Shown here piece by piece: positions 10,849 through 21,431 of a stretch of 64,000 nt of DNA. The stretch is from positions 359,001 through 423,000 of the forward strand of contig WPIO01000036.1 of assembly GCA_009760855.2 (NCBI GenBank), in the 5' to 3' direction. The position numbers and the translations under genes were made by a program. This DNA is from Cristatella mucedo. Taxonomy: Eukaryota; Bryozoa; Phylactolaemata; Cristatellidae. The notes beneath the pieces are model-generated. The model was not told where the DNA came from, did not search any database, and saw only the letters and a program-made list of their open reading frames with translations. Numbering within the stretch: the first letter of the stretch is position 1; each line of letters starts with the position of its first letter.

Positions 10849-10849
<1 letters not shown>
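10590..10849 (+). mobile_element. LINE family B endonuclease N-terminus, degenerate
   Basis: With stops ignored, the frame reads LLNVLSLKT…AVILDQVVQKKQDRFLVTET. This is the start of an APE-type endonuclease domain of L2/CR1 elements (N…SLKNK…; …TETW). The Glu of TET corresponds to the metal-binding glutamate. The copy at 32655 reads similarly (LLLNVSSLKT … IET). Confidence 0.75.
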
Positions 10850-10879
<30 letters not shown>

Positions 10880-11398
10880 TAATAATAATAATAATATTGC
10901 ACTTGATAAAGCGCCCTCAGAGAACTTAATCTCTTTCTAGGCGCTTTACATTTGCTGCAAAGTGATACGCAATAGAATAGTAAGTAAAATCATGCTTGAA
11001 AAACAAACAAAATGAATAACATGGTTAGGGGTTACATGCACTGGGTCAGCATGCAAATGTGGTTAGTGGCAGCATGAACAGTGTCAGCACGCATAAGCAC
11101 ATCGACGACGAATCACAAGGACCCACTAAATGCTGTCCTAAATAGGAATGTTTTTAAGTTTCTTTTAAATGTGGTCAGGTCAGGGGATGTTCTGATGCAG
11201 GTCGGGAGGGAGTTCCAGGCTGTGGGAGCATACGAGCTAAATGCACGGTCTCCAAAGGATTTAAGGTTTGTACGAGGTATTTCTAGACTGTTGGATTCCG
11301 AAAAGCGAGTGGTACGATGCTTTGCCTGATGGGGTAGTATCTCTGAAAGATAGGCTGGAGCCATAGAATGAAGAGACCTAAAAGTGAGCGACAAAACC
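10850..11398 (-). mobile_element. LINE family A, 5'-truncated, young subfamily
   Basis: The left end has (TAA)n at 10850-10897, then the 3' hairpin, the UTR and the intact C-terminal frame (stop side 11113, LTFRSLHSMAPAYLSEILPH at the 5' side). It is nearly identical to 12413-12940 and 49660-50187 and shares the UTR variant GTGATACGCAATAGAATAG. It is inserted in the endonuclease region of a family B element. Confidence 0.93.
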
Positions 11399-11555
11399 TA
11401 CTTGATAAAGCGCCCTCAGAGAACTTAATCTCTTTTTAGGCGCTTTACATTTGCTGCAAATGGAAATGCAATTGAGTGGTAAGTAAAATCATGCTTGAAA
11501 AACAAGCAAGATGAATAATATGGTTAGGGGTGACATGCACAGGGTCGGCATGCAA
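11399..11555 (-). mobile_element. LINE family A 3' UTR stub
   Basis: A second, separate 3' end (hairpin plus ~110 bp UTR) directly abuts the preceding copy. It has no coding part and no TAA run of its own. Confidence 0.85.
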
Positions 11556-12020
11556 GACACGTGGTTTTTTCGCATGAGCCATCGTTTTGTTCAGTTTCAA
11601 TCAGGTACTCATTAAAGACAATGCCTCTCACTGACGTGACATTCCGGCCTTCATTTGGCTTTCTAAATTTATTTATAGAGGATTAATCGGAATTCATCAC
11701 TGAAATATTTGCGTGTGACAGGCCTTTGCTGGTTGGAGTAGACTTCAAAGTTCGCAATCTCAATCCTAGTCCAATCATTTCTCGAAAGTGCAGAAAATTT
11801 GAGTATGGTCCAGCACGTTGATCGTACCTCTCACGTCGGTAGCCATGCCCTGGATCTCGCAATCACAAAGCTTGCCATCCCAGCTAACCTTGTCGTGTGC
11901 CTGACGACCCTCTCGGATCGTTGCTCAGTCTCGCTTACTGGTTCTGCTCCAACGTACAGGGAAACGTCTAGCTTGTCTTGCTATGCAAATTCAACAGTAT
12001 CGATTAGGAGAATTATTTTT
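11556..12020 (+). mobile_element. LINE family B endonuclease C-terminus, degenerate
   Basis: Encodes VQHVDRTSHVGSHALDLAIT and then LSDRCSVSLT. These are the HTLD and SDH blocks of an APE endonuclease. The catalytic histidine of SDH is Arg here. An upstream frame carries VGVDFKVR (GDFN block). It parallels 33050-33312. Confidence 0.8.
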
Positions 12021-12412
12021 TAAATCTCTACGTGAGGCACTTCTTGTCGTTCTGTAGCCTGACTCGACGAACAGCCGTGACACGCTCATTGAAGATGTAA
12101 ACATGACACATAGGACACACGCCCTTGTCGAGCGTGCTCCCGCAACGAGCACGCTCCCGTACATCCTCTCCGCACAGAGTCTATTGCCGTACGGAGTATA
12201 TCAATTTGCATATCAATTTCTATTTACGGAAAAACTTCAAATATGCCCAATTGTAAAGCCCAGACTTGAAAGCCGTTTTATGACGTCTGGGTTTGATGAA
12301 GCTCTAGTCAATTTTAAAGCTTTCCTATGATTCTACACACAAAACCTTAGAAAAGCCAGCGCTTCGTTTTTTATTTGAAAACTGAAGTACTGTCAGTCAG
12401 ACCCGAAAGAGA
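12021..12412 (+). mobile_element. LINE family B linker after endonuclease, very degenerate
   Basis: Only short similarity remains (LVERAPATSTLP, RLESRFM). The call rests mainly on position between the endonuclease and RT parts of the same element. Confidence 0.4.
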
Positions 12413-13147
12413 TAATAATAATAATAATAATAATATTGCACTTGATAAAGCGCCCTCAGAGAACTTAATCTCTTTCTAGGCGCTTTACATTTGCTGCAAA
12501 GTGATACGCAATAGAATAGTAAGTAAAATCATGCTTGAAAAACAAACGAAATGAATAACATGGTTAGGGGTTACATGCACTGGGTCAGCATGCAAATGTG
12601 GTTAGTGGCAGCATGAACAGTGTCAGCACGCATAAGCACATCGACGACGAATCACAAGGACCAACTAAATGCTGTCCTAAATAGGTATGTTTTTAAGTTT
12701 CTTTTAAATGTGGTCAGGTCAGGGGATGTTCTGATGCAGGTCGGGAGGGAGTTCCAGGCTGTGGGAGCATACGAGCTAAATGCACGGTCTCCAAAGGATT
12801 TAAGGTTTGTACGAGGTATTTCTAGACTGTTGGATTCCGAAAAGCGAGTGGTACGATGCTTTGCCTGATGGGGTAGTATATCTGAAAGGTAGGCTGGAGC
12901 CATAGAATGAAGAGACCTAAAAGTGAGCGACAAAACCTTGAAGTCAATCCGTTGCTTGACTGGTAGCCAGTGCAGGTCGGCGAGAAGTGGAGTAATGTGG
13001 CAACTGCGACGCTCACGACAGACAAGCCTAGCTGCAGAGTTTTGCACCAGCTGCAATCGCCTGATCGCACATGCTGGTAGGCCTGTAAGCAGTGAGTTGC
13101 AGAAGTCGAGACGAGATGTCACGAATGCATGGACCAACTTGGATTTA
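12413..13147 (-). mobile_element. LINE family A, 5'-truncated, young subfamily
   Basis: (TAA)n at 12413-12436, hairpin, UTR and an intact 170-codon C-terminal frame from KSKLVHAFVTSRLDFCNSLL to FRTAFSWSL stop. It is almost identical over its first 500 bp to 10898-11398. It is inserted in the linker of the family B element. Confidence 0.93.
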
Positions 13148-13559
13148 TAACGCGGTAAAACGTTAGCGGCTAATTCTGAGAGGCCTCGAATCCCAGATAT
13201 TAAAGGCGCGACTGACAGTTTTTTAGACTTTTTCACAGAAAGATTTGTGCATATTTGTTCTCCTTAAAACATTTCCGACTAACGAAAATATTAAATCACA
13301 ATCTGCGACTATCGTGAAGAGATTTTTGGAGGTTTCTGCCTGCAATGTTTCTGCCATACTAGGGCCTAGTAAAAGTAGCTCGCCTCATAAAGACCACAAT
13401 CTCTGTGCTCGTCACTGGTAGACGTAATTAGCCGAGCCTTAACCGAGAAGTTTTTAATGGTTTGTTTAAAAAAGCACCCAAGTTCTTGAAGTCGGCCATC
13501 GATGGGCCGATACTTAAATATTCTGTCGTATATACACAGAGGCCCTTGTAAACGATCGC
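13148..13559 (+). mobile_element. LINE family B linker upstream of RT, degenerate
   Basis: Fragments read HFPTNENIKSQSATIVKRFL and EVSACNVSAILGPSKSSS. This is the pre-RT segment of L2/CR1 polyproteins, where …V..FL..S.L.KSSS… is usual. Confidence 0.65.
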
Positions 13560-14660
13560 TTAGTTTAACTCCTTCTTGTTACATCGGAGATTCTTTAAAA
13601 AATTGTTGCGGAGCGGGTAGCCAATTACATGAATAGGAATGAAGTTTCAGTAAAAATTGAACTGGGGTTCAAGCTGCAGTGCTCCACTGAAACTGCTGTC
13701 CTCCGTAAAATCAATGGCATCCTAAGCAGCAACGATGATTGCGTCTGATTGCACTAGCCCTGCTAGATATATGAGCTGCCTTCGACAATGTTGATCACGA
13801 CATCCTACTCAAACAATTATGCAAGAGCAGCGATCGCTCTGTCAGATGAGGCATGATGCCGTAGTTTTAAGTCGTACCATTCCGACTGTGTTCAATTCGT
13901 GTCGTATGGGGGTCAGGTGTTCATCCGCCACACCAGTCACCCCATAGAGTCCCACGAAGTTTCAACCTTGATCCCTTGCTGCTTTTCATTCGCGCTCAAC
14001 GTCTCAGAAAAGTGGCTCTGGCCCATGGACTAGGCCAGATCATTTTTATTCTGACGATACTCAGCCATATTTTTCATTCCAACCGTCGGAGTCTGTCGCA
14101 GCAACTGATAAAAAACTGAATGCCTGTATTGCCGACATTCAATCCAGGATGCCGGAAACTTTCCTTAAACTAGGCGGCTATAATACGGAATGGCTAGTCG
14201 TAGGACACCCGAAGAGTGTGGCTTGACTAGAAGGCTTGGCTTTTCTAACAGATGGTCCTGTTGTGCGACTATAGGCATGAGCTCAAAATTTAAACGTCGT
14301 CATAGATAGCTGCTTAAAACTTAAACGTTGCCCTAGGAAGGCTGCGTCCACAGCTGGTCATCAAGTCAGATCCCTATCAACGATTAGGAACTGTAGCCGA
14401 CGGTGGCTTGCATAACAATGTAACTGGTCCTTAGCTCTGTCTCGGCTAGATTAATGGAATTTCCTTTCGGCTGGGCTACCGATAATTGCCGTTACGCCAC
14501 AGCAGCTGGCAATCACTATGCCTGCAAGGCCAGCTTACAAATCTCGTCGGTTCGACCGCGTTTCGCCGATACTGAAAGAGCTTCAGCTCTGCACTCGCTG
14601 CAACGGCCGGAGATAGGATGCCGTTGCAGCAGCACACGCCAACTCCGATATTCCACCGAT
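13560..14660 (+). mobile_element. LINE family B reverse transcriptase, degenerate
   Basis: Blocks appear in order across several frames: IVAERVANYMNRN, STETAVLRKING, AAFDNVDHDILLKQL (motif A), FNLDPLLLF (decayed motif B), CIADIQSRMPETFLKL, and a relic of [11 protein letters not shown]…LLKEL. Many stops and frameshifts. It matches the intact family B RT at 26107-27395. The family B C-terminal tail is missing. Confidence 0.8.
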
Positions 14661-15270
14661 AGCTGCTGAAGATGCCGAGAGCTGGAGAGAGCAAACCACA
14701 CTCGCTGTTAAGCTGGGCTTCAGAGACATCAGATTTCCCGATGAAAAGGAATCGGGTCACGTGCTCGGTGTCCCAGTCACGAACTGGCTTTCTCCCGTCA
14801 TCTCCGAGCGTCTTTATAAGTAAACCGAGTGATGCAGCTACGTCTAGATTACGATAGCATCAGAATCAACGAATTTCCTTTACGTGCCTGCGCAGGGCTA
14901 AATGTGGTGTTTATTCTCCATAACTATCGGGCATAAAAACATCGATTGAGGCTACGCTGCAGTACTGCAACTACAACGAGTTTGCTCCGTCAGACGGCTT
15001 ACCGTAATGAAGGTAAGCCGTCTCCTTGGCTTTAATTGACGCCTCTTTGACCTCCCCGCCACCACAGTGACTCGAGCGAAAGCGAGTTCGTCGTCCTTTG
15101 CAGTCGACTCCACTTACAAGAATATCGATATAAGAATGCTCTGCTTATAAGAATAGCAATTATGTGTTCCAGATTTACTCTAGCAATAATTTGGGAATAC
15201 TCTGCTATATGAGAATACTCCGGCTTCGCCTATAAGAATGGCCATTAGCCTGACCAAGCGCATTCTTGTA
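14661..15270. other. Unassigned unique DNA
   Basis: No gene recognised. Segments resembling AGAATACTC and TATAAGAATG recur between 15110 and 15240 as a weak short-period repeat. Confidence 0.4.
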
Positions 15271-15436
15271 CAAGCTGATTTAACGGCCTCTTTTGCGTAG
15301 CGACCGCAGACCCTTAAAGGCTATTAACGCAGCCTGCAGTTGCAATAAATGACCACCCACAACAGGATGCGAACCCTAAGATCTACGGACCACGGTCGTG
15401 AAAAGCAAGCACCTTAGCTAGTGGACCATCACGGCT
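15271..15436 (-). mobile_element. SINE family 1
   Basis: The 3' end AGCTGATTTAACGGCCTCTT is at the left. The tRNA-like head lies at the right, with B-box-like GGATGCGAACCC (minus GGGTTCGCATCC) and an A-box-like TTAGCTAGTGG region. Confidence 0.85.
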
Positions 15437-15499
15437 CACTATTGCTATAACTCATACATTGAGACTTCAGACTCGCTAGTGCGTTCCAATCTAGTTAAA

Positions 15500-15592
15500 C
15501 GATTTGCAGCAAATGTAAAGCACCTAGAAAGAGATTGAGTTCTCTGAGGGCGCTTTATCAAGTGCATTATTATTATTATTCTTATTATTGAT
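15500..15592 (+). mobile_element. LINE family A tail-only stub
   Basis: GCAGCAAATGTAAAG, hairpin and (TTA)n only, about 75 bp plus tail. Confidence 0.9.
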
Positions 15593-15599
15593 GGTGGTG

Positions 15600-15805
15600 A
15601 CGCGAAAACACACTCCCTTTGTCGCACGGCCTGAGCCGAGGTATGTTACGAGAAGCGGTGTGATGTGGCAACTGTGACGCACTCGCCAGACGAGCCTAGC
15701 TGCATAGTTTCGTACCAGCTGCAAACACTTGATTGCAGAGGCCAGTAGATCAGAAAGCAGTGAGTTACAGAGATCGAGATGGGTGTCACAAAATGTCACC
15801 ATACT
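15600..15805 (-). mobile_element. LINE family A RT-to-C-terminal fragment
   Basis: The minus strand reads FCDTHLDLCNSLLSDLLASA and RHSCHITPLL. It abuts the stub above in opposite orientation. The order does not fit a single twin-primed insertion. Confidence 0.8.
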
Positions 15806-16799
15806 CATACAGCACTCTTAGGAGAACCTACTGTCTATATAGAGTTCTCATTCAAAGAAAGCGTAAGCAGAATGATGGTTCGGTCGCCGAAGTGCCATAG
15901 GATATTAATTTATCACCTTGCCATGTGCTACTGCCGACCGTCGACGGGTGCCTTAAGGTCCTGTAACTAGGAACGAATTCGAATTCATGCGTATGTTAGC
16001 TATGATATGAATAACACTAATCGTGCACATATATTACCCTCAATGAAATTTTTCGCAATCTAGTTATGGTAAATGCGCTCTCATATAAGCGCGATCAAAT
16101 GATTAGTGGTTGTATGCACAAAGCTAGCAAGTATAACTGGAAAAATGCTCTTACAGCTGCCACACGCTCGGTGTAGTTCGCCTGCTGCTTGTTGAATGCC
16201 ACTGCAGGGAACCTACCCCATTGCCAAGTTTCCGATAAGCAATGGCACATAACCTCATAACTCAGTCTCATTACGTAACTAAACACCGGGAGAGTCAGGG
16301 TGCATCTATTGGTCTCAGTCTCTCACCAACACAAACGCCTAGGCCTTTAAGTGCATTTTTAAGCATCTTCTAGGTACCAGATCTGGAAGCCTATGGAAGT
16401 CCTGCACTTCGCCATTGAAGCCTTGACCAGGAATTTCTGTAAAGCAGCAGCTACAGTTTCACTGATGACCAGCTAATAAACGCGTGCACGTGGATTGAGC
16501 TCAAAGTAGTGATCGGGAACACTCAACTTTTGAAGCTGGTGAATTCTTTTACCAACATCACCTTAGACCTTTGCCTCGCACCTAAGATGCAGGAGATAAT
16601 TAAATTCAGTTTAAAGAAGACTTCCATTTATCAGTAAAAAAAAAAGTAAATTTCAGTTCATTCAACAGCCTCATTTATGTAGCGGCGATAAAGTCTTTCT
16701 GAACGAATAATTGCTGTTTCAGGGCTCGAAGCCTCAACGTAGCACATATAGAACCAGTGGGCAGCCCCTAGGTTAAGATCTGTGGGGGCTTGCGATTCC
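15806..16799. other. Mostly unassigned; one exon-like spot
   Basis: No repeat recognised. On the minus strand near 16203-16150, CCCTGCAG is followed by an open stretch (AFNKQQANYTERVAA) and then GTAAGAG. It could be a small exon, but nothing joins it to a gene. Confidence 0.3.
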
Positions 16800-16802
16800 C
16801 CT

Positions 16803-17225
16803 ATGTATCTCCGTCTGTAACTCCACAAAGTCATAAAGACCATGTGGGTGTTACGCAGGAGAGTTTTGTATAGCGCACTCACAGCCTAAGCGGCTTTCGG
16901 TACGCATTCGGTAGCCAACAGACTTCGTCTCACACAACAAAGAGGAAGTGGGAAACATAGCAGATTGAGGAGAGCAGTTGAGGTAGTGAGTAGCATAGAA
17001 GTAGCAGCTCAGGACCACTGAAAAGGATGTGCCATAGTCGGCAGTAGAAGATTCGTTGTCGTTGCGTAAGAATTGTGGAAGGGAGTTCCACAGTCTAGGA
17101 CCTGCAGAGCTAAAGCTTCTGCCGTCAACTGTCTTTAAGCGGAGGAATGGGACAGCTAATTTATTGTCCACACAGGACCTGAGGGCACGAACAGGCTGAA
17201 ACTGATGCAGCAGTTCAGCTATGTT
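16803..17225 (-). mobile_element. LINE family B 3' fragment
   Basis: On the minus strand: ELLHQFQPVRALRSCVDNKL, then FSSAGPRLWNSLPQFLRNDN, stop near 16851, and a UTR ending at ATGTATCTCCGTCTG. Confidence 0.92.
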
Positions 17226-17344
17226 GTAAGAAGTGGCTGGCACTCGACGCTCAAAAGATTAGAGTCCAGGCATTGGTGTAATGTGCTGGCTCTTGAAGAC
17301 TCGGGTTGTGTTTTTGAGCTGTGCAGTGGCTGATGCTGTATTGC

Positions 17345-17615
17345 TTATTCTATGAGGCGATAATCGCCATCATGGCGCTTCCACCTCAATGTGTATACAG
17401 ATGTCAAATCAGACAACTGTATATCCCCTGCTGCAGCAGCCACATTCTGAAGCACCCTTTTAGGGTAAGCAAAACTAGTTTTCATTTCCCCTGATAAGCT
17501 CGCCCACGCAACTTTGGGTCCACGTCGTTGACCCATCCAATGCACTAGCAGCACTCTTATCACAGCACGGTTACTAGCTTTGGCGGAAGCTCTTCGGAAG
17601 CTTGGGGTGCTAGAA
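17345..17615 (-). CDS. Possible terminal exon of an unrecognised gene
   Basis: Seen on the minus strand: TTTTGATGTCAG at 17627-17616 looks like a 3' splice site after a pyrimidine-rich stretch. An open phase-2 frame then runs 90 codons to TAA at 17347-17345. The protein is basic and well mixed (RRASAKASNRAVIRVLL, then GDIQLSDLTSVYTLRWKR, ending DGDYRLIE). It is not LINE coding and is not repeated in the window. I do not recognise the family, and no upstream exon was found. A chance open frame remains possible, because several unrelated frames of 60-120 codons exist nearby. Confidence 0.4.
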
Positions 17616-18411
17616 CTGACATCAAAATGTAAGCGAGCGCAAAAAGCTGACAAATGACAAACCTGATGCGATTCTCGTGGAAAAAAAGGTTGAGGCATGA
17701 AGGCTAGAGCACCCAGCAGATGTCGGTCAGAACGACATCATGGATGGTTGCCACTCGAAAAAAAAAAAAAAGAGAGAGAAGTTCGCAATGGAGGCCCACG
17801 TTACTGCAGTTCTACTTGCTAGGCTCTAGCAAAGGCGATCAGCAATGAGAGGCAAAGAACTGAACTGCACTCGCGCTACTGACAGCCTGCAAAATGATCG
17901 CAGACGAGTTGAACACACTTTTCGTTCGCCCAGATAGCCCTGCACTCTCAGGGTGAAAATTGACGGCTCACGCGCACACTAGCGTACACACATACGCCCT
18001 CGTACACACACATCTAAACACACAACAGACCACTTTGTTTGCATACACAGGATAACGCTGAGGCACATCGAGATCATTGCTAAGCTTTTAGTGTTACCAT
18101 TTACAGCTGCAAGCTTCGCATGCATTTATTAAATACCTTTCACTCTCCAATGTGCTGTAAGCAAGCTATCGCATGAACTTGTTTTATATCCCCTGCGAAA
18201 CCAAGTCAGGCAAACCAAGGGAGCTGAGATTCTTTACTTCACGAGAATATGGATGAGTGATTGACTCTGTCACCAGCTATGTGAAGTACCACTATCATTG
18301 CCACAGCAACTCAACAACTCGTAATTGGTATTGGCATTTTGAGACAACAATTCTGCGTCTGTGCAGTCGTAACACTCTCAGTCATAAAACACAGAGTACT
18401 ACTTTCAAAAG
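17616..18411. other. Unassigned unique DNA
   Basis: Contains an A-run at about 17758-17772 and CACA-rich DNA at 17960-18030. No gene or known repeat seen. Confidence 0.4.
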
Positions 18412-18597
18412 CATTGGTTCTCAACTGTGGGTCGCGACCCCTCACGGCGTTGAACGACTCTTTTACATTAGTCGCCCAAGACTATTGGAAAACACGCATT
18501 TCCACATTCTGCACACAATAATTTTATGGTCGGCTTTCATCAAGCCGTGAGAAACTGCATTAAAAGAATGTGGAATTAGGAAGGTTAACAACCACTT
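18412..18597. mobile_element. hAT-type MITE with SPIN-like ends
   Basis: A 186-bp non-autonomous element. The left end CATTGGTTCTCAACTGTGGG continues into GTCGCGACCCC, GAACGACTC and AGTCGCCCAAGACTATTGGA. From memory these match one end of the SPIN hAT family of animals. The right end is TTAGGAAGGTTAACAACCACTT, whose complement resembles the other SPIN end. Flanks TTCAAAAG (18404-18411) and TTCTAGAG (18598-18605) match at 6 of 8 bases, and the right copy fits the hAT target preference nTCTAGAn. There is no transposase. Outside sequence comparison is needed to be certain of the family. Confidence 0.75.
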
Positions 18598-18605
18598 TTC
18601 TAGAG

Positions 18606-19016
18606 TGTATTTGGCTATGTTTCACGCCTTAACGAACTGCTTACTAATACTTTTACTACGCCACTCTAAGTAGCCTCTGCAGTCGAAAGTCAGGAATTTA
18701 GATCTTGCTGCTCTCTCCACCTGCTGCATCGACTTAGCATTATTTAAATCTTAGATAAGATACATCTTTTCCAGTCAGCTTTTCCCAGGCTTCAATAAAT
18801 CTTGTTTTTTTTTTGCTTAGGTAGTCTTTGCGTAACTTTCTAAGCACGATTCAGTGGACATCGCAGACATTGGGGTCATACTTATTAGCTATTCTCGGTG
18901 TTTTCGTGTGAGCGTTTGCATTCTTGCTGTCAATACGATACAAATATCGTCGTTAACACGTGTATACTGCGCACGCTACTTCTACCTGTAGGACGCCTGT
19001 GGATATTTTTCATGAC
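18606..19016. other. Unassigned unique DNA
   Basis: Nothing recognised. Confidence 0.4.
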
Positions 19017-19095
19017 AATAATAATAGTAATAATACGTTGGAAATAGCGCCCTCGGAGAACTTATTCTCTTTCTAAGCACTTTTGTGTGTGCTCT
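19017..19095 (-). mobile_element. LINE family A-type 3' tail remnant
   Basis: (AAT)n at 19017-19040, then TAGCGCCCTCGGAGAACTTA and TTCTCTTTCTAAGCAC, the hairpin tail in minus orientation. Confidence 0.8.
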
Positions 19096-19432
19096 AAGTT
19101 CAGTACGATCTAATGGTTAAAGTTCCACACTCCATGTCAACAAGCAAGACTTTAAAAAGCGATGGATGTCGCTTCCAATAGTGTTGGATTTGCAATATCT
19201 AGGTATGCAGCACCCTGAGATTTCTTTGTCTCTTATTTCGGTGTCGTTGGAGGGCGCACAAATTAGATCATTGCTGACATACTGTAGCATTGAGTAATAA
19301 TAAAGTAATTGATTAATTAAATTACATATATTAAATTTAATTAACTAATTGAGTAATTAAGTGATTGAGGAATAAAACTATAACTGTAACTAACTTATTA
19401 TTACAACTGTAGCATTGAGTACACCAGTTGTA
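19096..19432. other. AT-rich spacer with short TAATTAA-type repeats
   Basis: TTAATTAAATT-like units between 19290 and 19380. AACTGTAGCATTGAGTA occurs near 19280 and 19405 as a short duplication. No gene seen. Confidence 0.5.
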
Positions 19433-19930
19433 ATAATAATAATAATAATGATAATAATACTGATAAGACACACAGTGACTGAATGGCAGAACTAAATTAT
19501 TATTCTAGCTGCTTTAAATATGCTGTAAATTATGCTTGTGAACTGTTTGCTTGGTAGCACGTAATCTTTATTGCCCCATGTTTAAAGGATTTGAGGCTTC
19601 TCGACAGTCAAGTTGACCGACTCACAGTCAGAAAAATGACTGACTGGTACGATGCCTAGACTAGTTAGAAGTAGTTTGAGTGCACAGGCTGCCACGACAG
19701 AATAAAAGAACCGGCGACTATATGAAGAAAAATTGAAGTCAATATGGCTGACTCATTGGGGCGAACGAGTGCATGTCGGTGACGTATAGAGTAATGTGAC
19801 CACTACCACGTTAGCGACAGACCGGAATTGCTACCGAGCGTTCCATGAACTGCAAGCTTTTTATTGCACGACCGGAAGACCAGCCAGCAGTCGAGTCACT
19901 GAAGTCGAAACGGGATATCGCAAAGGCTGC
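19433..19930 (-). mobile_element. Old LINE family A copy
   Basis: (AAT)n at 19433-19465, a decayed UTR, then minus-strand similarity to the family A C-terminus (AAGGATTTGAGGCTT; GACTGGTACGATGCC; CACTGAAGTCGAAACGGGAT). Too diverged to read through. Confidence 0.7.
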
Positions 19931-19951
19931 AGATGCAGGCCCGCAGCCATG

Positions 19952-20095
19952 TTGCCGAGCTGGACTGCTCGAGAAGTAAAAGCGGTCGCTCCGACCAAGG
20001 TCTGGCGAGGTCGTGGGCTCAAGCCCTGAGGCATATGTGAAGCGCGTTAATGGAGATTACATTCTCTTGGGGCGCCATACAAAAATGAATTGTAT
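19952..20095 (+). mobile_element. SINE family 2
   Basis: Head TTGCCGAGCTGG, B-box-like GTGGGCTCAAGCCC (20014-20027), then GAAGCGCGTTAATGGAGATT and CTCTTGGGGCGCCATACAAA. That is tRNA-like head plus the shared hairpin tail. Confidence 0.85.
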
Positions 20096-21305
20096 TTACA
20101 TTTAAAACGAGTTGAATGAAGTGTGTACGGCTGAAATTGCATGCTAAGAGAGCCCATCAGTATTTAACGCACTGAAACGTTGAAAGGGGCAAACTGGTTA
20201 GAAAGCTGCGCAGCGTAGCGTCTCGTATTTAGTGCATTTAGTTGTCAGCGTGTCGACTGACTAGACAGTAAAGTCGAAGCGAGCGGGCCTGCTTTGTTCT
20301 GAATCCGTTGCACAGGAAGATAGTGCAATTCTAGATAATATAGTAATATTGTCAACTGCTTATCTCGTGTTACTTTTTATCCACTGACTGACTAGTCCTC
20401 GGTGAGCTCATGGGTGCTCTCTCGAGGTGTGTTTATGCTAACCGATTAGCATGGCTCGCTTGCAGGGTGTGTAACGGTGCCAGGAATTGCGCACCAAAGT
20501 GTGGCAGGGAGCGTACATCCCTTGCACCGGATCAGGAGGCGCCCAGTTGAGCTCCGAACCCAGTGAGGAGCAAGCCATCTGTGTAATTCATCCCCGGCTC
20601 ATAATATGCAAGGAACAACCATGAGTCCAAAATACCCACTGAGTCCTAAGAACAGATTTGGTCCTCTTAGGGCACCATGAAAATGTATTATCATAATATT
20701 AAAATAAAATTACTTTTTCGCTCGGGCTACGATGGGACCGACATCCACTTCTGGCCGGCTAAATTGCTGTCGCGGATATATTGTACCGCCTTAACGAGGG
20801 CATTGGCCGACCAAGCGATTAAGCAGCTACATCTGACCACGGCTGCATTTGCTTGCCTGCAGTCAAGCTAGCTAATGATTGAAGACAAGGTGAGGACACT
20901 CGATCAACATGGAATGCGTGTCTGGCGGCAGGTGGCACTATTAGACCGGATTAAAGAGGTGCTTAAGCATTGTCAAAGGTTCGCAGTAAATCGGAGCGTG
21001 CCTGGCAGCTCAGCATCACTCAGCCGGCTTCCAGTTATGTCATTGAAACTGCCCAGCAGTCTGATAAAAGGCACCGATCAGCTGACCGTTACCAGCCAGG
21101 GCCGTTAGCCAGCTGCTGCACACAAAGACGTGCAATGCCGTGGCTTTCGGGCGGCCTGTGAACCAGCCGAAGCGAATGTCGAGCTCAGTGTCCGTTATCT
21201 CAGTGGCGGCTGAGAAGCGATTGATCTAATGCAGCTGCTCTACCAGAAACAGCAAACTGTGGTTCGGTATTGAAGAGACAGCTTTTCTCAAGCTGCACTC
21301 CTAAC
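20096..21305. other. Mostly unassigned
   Basis: A weak SINE 2-type tail (CTCTTAGGGCACCATGAAAA) ends near 20700. Otherwise there is no recognisable gene or repeat. Confidence 0.4.
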
Positions 21306-21383
21306 GACAATAATAATAATAATGCACTTGATAAAGCGCCCTCAGAGAACTCAATCTCTTTCTAGGCGCTTCACATTTGCTTG
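21306..21383 (-). mobile_element. LINE family A tail-only stub
   Basis: (TAA)n, then the hairpin in minus orientation, ending at CACATTTGCT. Confidence 0.9.
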
Positions 21384-21431
21384 GCGGGCACTCGGCATTA
21401 TAGGAGCTGCAATACCATGCACGCAGACTAT

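Noticed and set aside
15500-15805. Twin-primed (5'-inverted) LINE A insertion
   Set aside because: The inverted segment lies beyond the 3' tail rather than before it, so two separate insertions are more likely.
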